DNA of 5,464 bases from Spirochaetales bacterium (GTDB lineage Bacteria; Spirochaetota; Spirochaetia; DSM-27196; SLAA01), in NCBI GenBank assembly GCA_007126415.1, contig SLBH01000359.1, forward strand, positions 1 through 5,464. The letters are read 5' to 3'. This document shows, piece by piece, positions 4,426 to 5,464 of the stretch (the stretch's first letter is position 1; each line of letters begins with the position of its first letter). Below the pieces are notes generated by a model, which searched no databases, was not told the DNA's origin, and saw only the letters and a program-made list of their open reading frames with translations. Position numbers and translations under genes: made by a program.

Positions 4426-4830
4426 ATGAGTGAGATTATCGAGATCCTCGAACACGAACTACAAAGCGCGGTTGAGGTCAAGGACCGCGGCTCCCTGCAC
4501 CGCTACGTGGTACTGCTGGTTGAGAATGTCGTCGGTCGAAAAGAGCACGAGCGCAGCGAGAACTCGCTCAAGGGTGAGCTCGGCGCGCTCCGCAGCGACG
4601 TAGCGCTCATCGCGGAACGCATGGAGCAAGGCTTCGCCGCGATGGACAAACGCTTCGAGCAGGTCGACAAACGCTTTGAAGAGCTGACCCATCAAATGGA
4701 TAAGCGCTTTGAGCAGGTAGACAAACGTTTCGAACAGCTTGATAAGCGCTTCACAATGCTCGTGGCGCTCACCTCCACCTTTTTTGTGGTGCTCGCCACG
4801 ATGATGACCGTGCTGCGTATATTTGGGTAA
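4426..4830 (+). CDS. Coiled-coil protein with C-terminal membrane anchor (paralogue 2)
   Basis: 134 residues from ATG 4426. GGAG (4416-4419) lies 6 nt upstream, and the same two-ATG layout occurs in all family copies; the open frame back to 4273 crosses the conserved promoter block and is rejected. The N-terminus (MSEIIEILEHELQSAVEVKD, then HRYV..LVENVV) is closely related to paralogue 1, as are ELGALRSD, RMEQGFAAMD and the membrane segment MLVALTSTFFVVLATMMTVL with terminal RIFG. The heptad array (residues 73-109) is MDKRFEQ, VDKRFEE, an inserted LTHQ, MDKRFEQ, VDKRFEQ, LDKRF. The four-residue insertion is a coiled-coil stutter. It is balanced by four residues missing near residue 50, so total length stays 134. 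Function is unknown. It is the last gene of the plus-strand island and converges on the transglutaminase-like gene. Confidence 0.82.
   Translation: MSEIIEILEHELQSAVEVKDRGSLHRYVVLLVENVVGRKEHERSENSLKGELGALRSDVALIAERMEQGFAAMDKRFEQVDKRFEELTHQMDKRFEQVDKRFEQLDKRFTMLVALTSTFFVVLATMMTVLRIFG
4642..4752 (+). repeat. 21-bp heptad repeats of paralogue 2, interrupted by 12 bp
   Basis: Units start at 4642, 4663, 4696, 4717 and 4738 (partial), with CTGACCCATCAA at 4684-4695 between units two and three. Units differ at synonymous positions (AAA/AAG, TTT/TTC, GTC/GTA), so this array is older or less homogenised than that of paralogue 1. Confidence 0.75.
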
Positions 4831-4857
4831 CACCCCGCTGCATCGTGCGGCTATGCG

Positions 4858-4881
4858 GCCGCCGGTGATCGAGCCGGCGGC
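4858..4881. terminator. Stem-loop between convergent genes (possible bidirectional terminator)
   Basis: GCCGCCGG (4858-4865) and CCGGCGGC (4874-4881) make a perfect 8-bp stem with an 8-nt loop. It lies 27 bp after the coiled-coil stop and 29 bp beyond the end of the minus-strand gene. No U-tract follows in either direction, so if it terminates transcription it is not a classical intrinsic terminator. Confidence 0.4.
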
Positions 4882-4910
4882 GCTCGGCTCGGGCCGCCGT
4901 CAGCCCGACA

Positions 4911-5464
4911 TCAGGGACGTAGCTCCACACCAATCCAGCCCGCCGGGTCGGCCATGCTGCGGTCTATCTGCCCCATCGAAACATCGGCGGTAAGCTCGGC
5001 CACAAGATACGCGGTGCCGTCGTACTCAAACCGAGCGCCCGCGCCGTCTATATCCACGCCTACCATGGCATGGCCGTACTCATGCGACACCATCAAGATC
5101 GCGTTATACCCGAGGTGGTGCAACAACGCGGCGTATACCACGCCGAGGCTATCGCAGTCGCCGCTTCCGGTGATTAGGCTCGAGAGCGGTGGTTGCACGT
5201 CGGCGTCACCGCCTACCCGCCGATACGCAAACTCCTGGAGCCACGCGAGCAGCACGTGCGGCACCTCGTCGCCCGAGACGCCGGCACGCCGGAAATAGCG
5301 CATGAGCTCCGGCACCAACGGCGCAAGACGCTGGTAATTGTCGCGATAGATCGCGCGGTAGAAGCGCCGCCAGGCGTCTCTCCAGAGACCGTCGGGCTGG
5401 TCGGGCGCGTACCAAGCGTGCAGCACGCGCGCCTCGCGCTCGATCAAGACCTCACTGGCCTCGA
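4911..5464 (-). CDS. Transglutaminase-like domain protein (5' end outside the window)
   Basis: The stop is TGA at 4911-4913. The frame is open to the right edge, giving at least 183 codons; the TTG at 5447 is only the first possible start inside the window and probably not the real one. Counting from that TTG, residues 94-104 (GSGDCDSLGVV) hold the nucleophile Cys98 of the transglutaminase-like (TGc) fold. AALLHHLGYNAIL follows, and YGHAMVGVDI carries His126. YLVAELTAD (148-155) is at the position of the third catalytic segment, with Glu151 where Asp is common. The upstream part (WRDAWRRFYRAIYRDNYQRL...VPHVLLAWLQEFAYRR) is helical, as in TGc-type peptidases. It probably acts on protein or peptidoglycan peptide bonds; location is unknown because the N-terminus is missing. 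Confidence 0.75.
   Translation of the reverse strand, partial: EASEVLIEREARVLHAWYAPDQPDGLWRDAWRRFYRAIYRDNYQRLAPLVPELMRYFRRAGVSGDEVPHVLLAWLQEFAYRRVGGDADVQPPLSSLITGSGDCDSLGVVYAALLHHLGYNAILMVSHEYGHAMVGVDIDGAGARFEYDGTAYLVAELTADVSMGQIDRSMADPAGWIGVELRP

Noticed and set aside
4459..4833. 124-codon minus-strand frame
   Set aside because: Antisense to the heptad repeats of paralogue 2; its apparent repeats are a by-product of that array.

Overview
The window looks like chromosomal DNA from a fairly GC-rich spirochaete (Spirochaeta / Alkalispirochaeta-like). The basis is a LruC-domain lipoprotein, two spirochaete-style lipoproteins in tandem with LVGC/LVSC lipoboxes, and the general composition. The genus is an inference, because LruC domains also occur in Bacteroidetes and other phyla.

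Layout. Positions 1-1868 are on the minus strand: a complete 551-residue LruC-domain lipoprotein (GTG start at 1868), then the first 26 codons of a second lipoprotein (start at 80) that leaves the left edge. Positions 1869-2163 hold no gene and form a divergent intergenic region with an AT-rich core. Positions 2164-4830 are an all-plus-strand accessory island. In order it holds: a truncated 5' end of a small coiled-coil membrane-protein gene; a Phd/YefM-type antitoxin; a PIN (VapC-type) toxin broken by an out-of-frame deletion; an intact 134-residue coiled-coil membrane protein; a second, heavily deleted PIN-toxin remnant; a YjbQ/UPF0047 enzyme; and a second intact 134-residue coiled-coil paralogue. 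Positions 4911-5464 return to the minus strand with the 3' part of a transglutaminase-like cysteine-protease-fold gene, cut by the right edge.

How it fits together. Three copies of one gene family (N-terminus MSEIIE, VDKRFEQ heptads, C-terminal membrane segment) are interleaved with decayed toxin-antitoxin genes. The two intact copies share a homologous upstream block. It reaches exactly 90 bp back from the first ATG and carries the same TAGCCG-17 bp-TATACT arrangement. The third copy has been cut after about 22 codons and lies directly ahead of the antitoxin. Its remaining sequence supplies a 21-codon upstream ORF and the Shine-Dalgarno sequence (GAGGTGA) for the antitoxin start. Both toxin genes appear dead, so the surviving antitoxin is probably orphaned locally. 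The function of the coiled-coil family is not known to me. The repeated units, toxin-antitoxin debris and single orientation fit a gene-cassette-like or duplication-prone island, but no integrase, clear attC site or insertion sequence is visible here.
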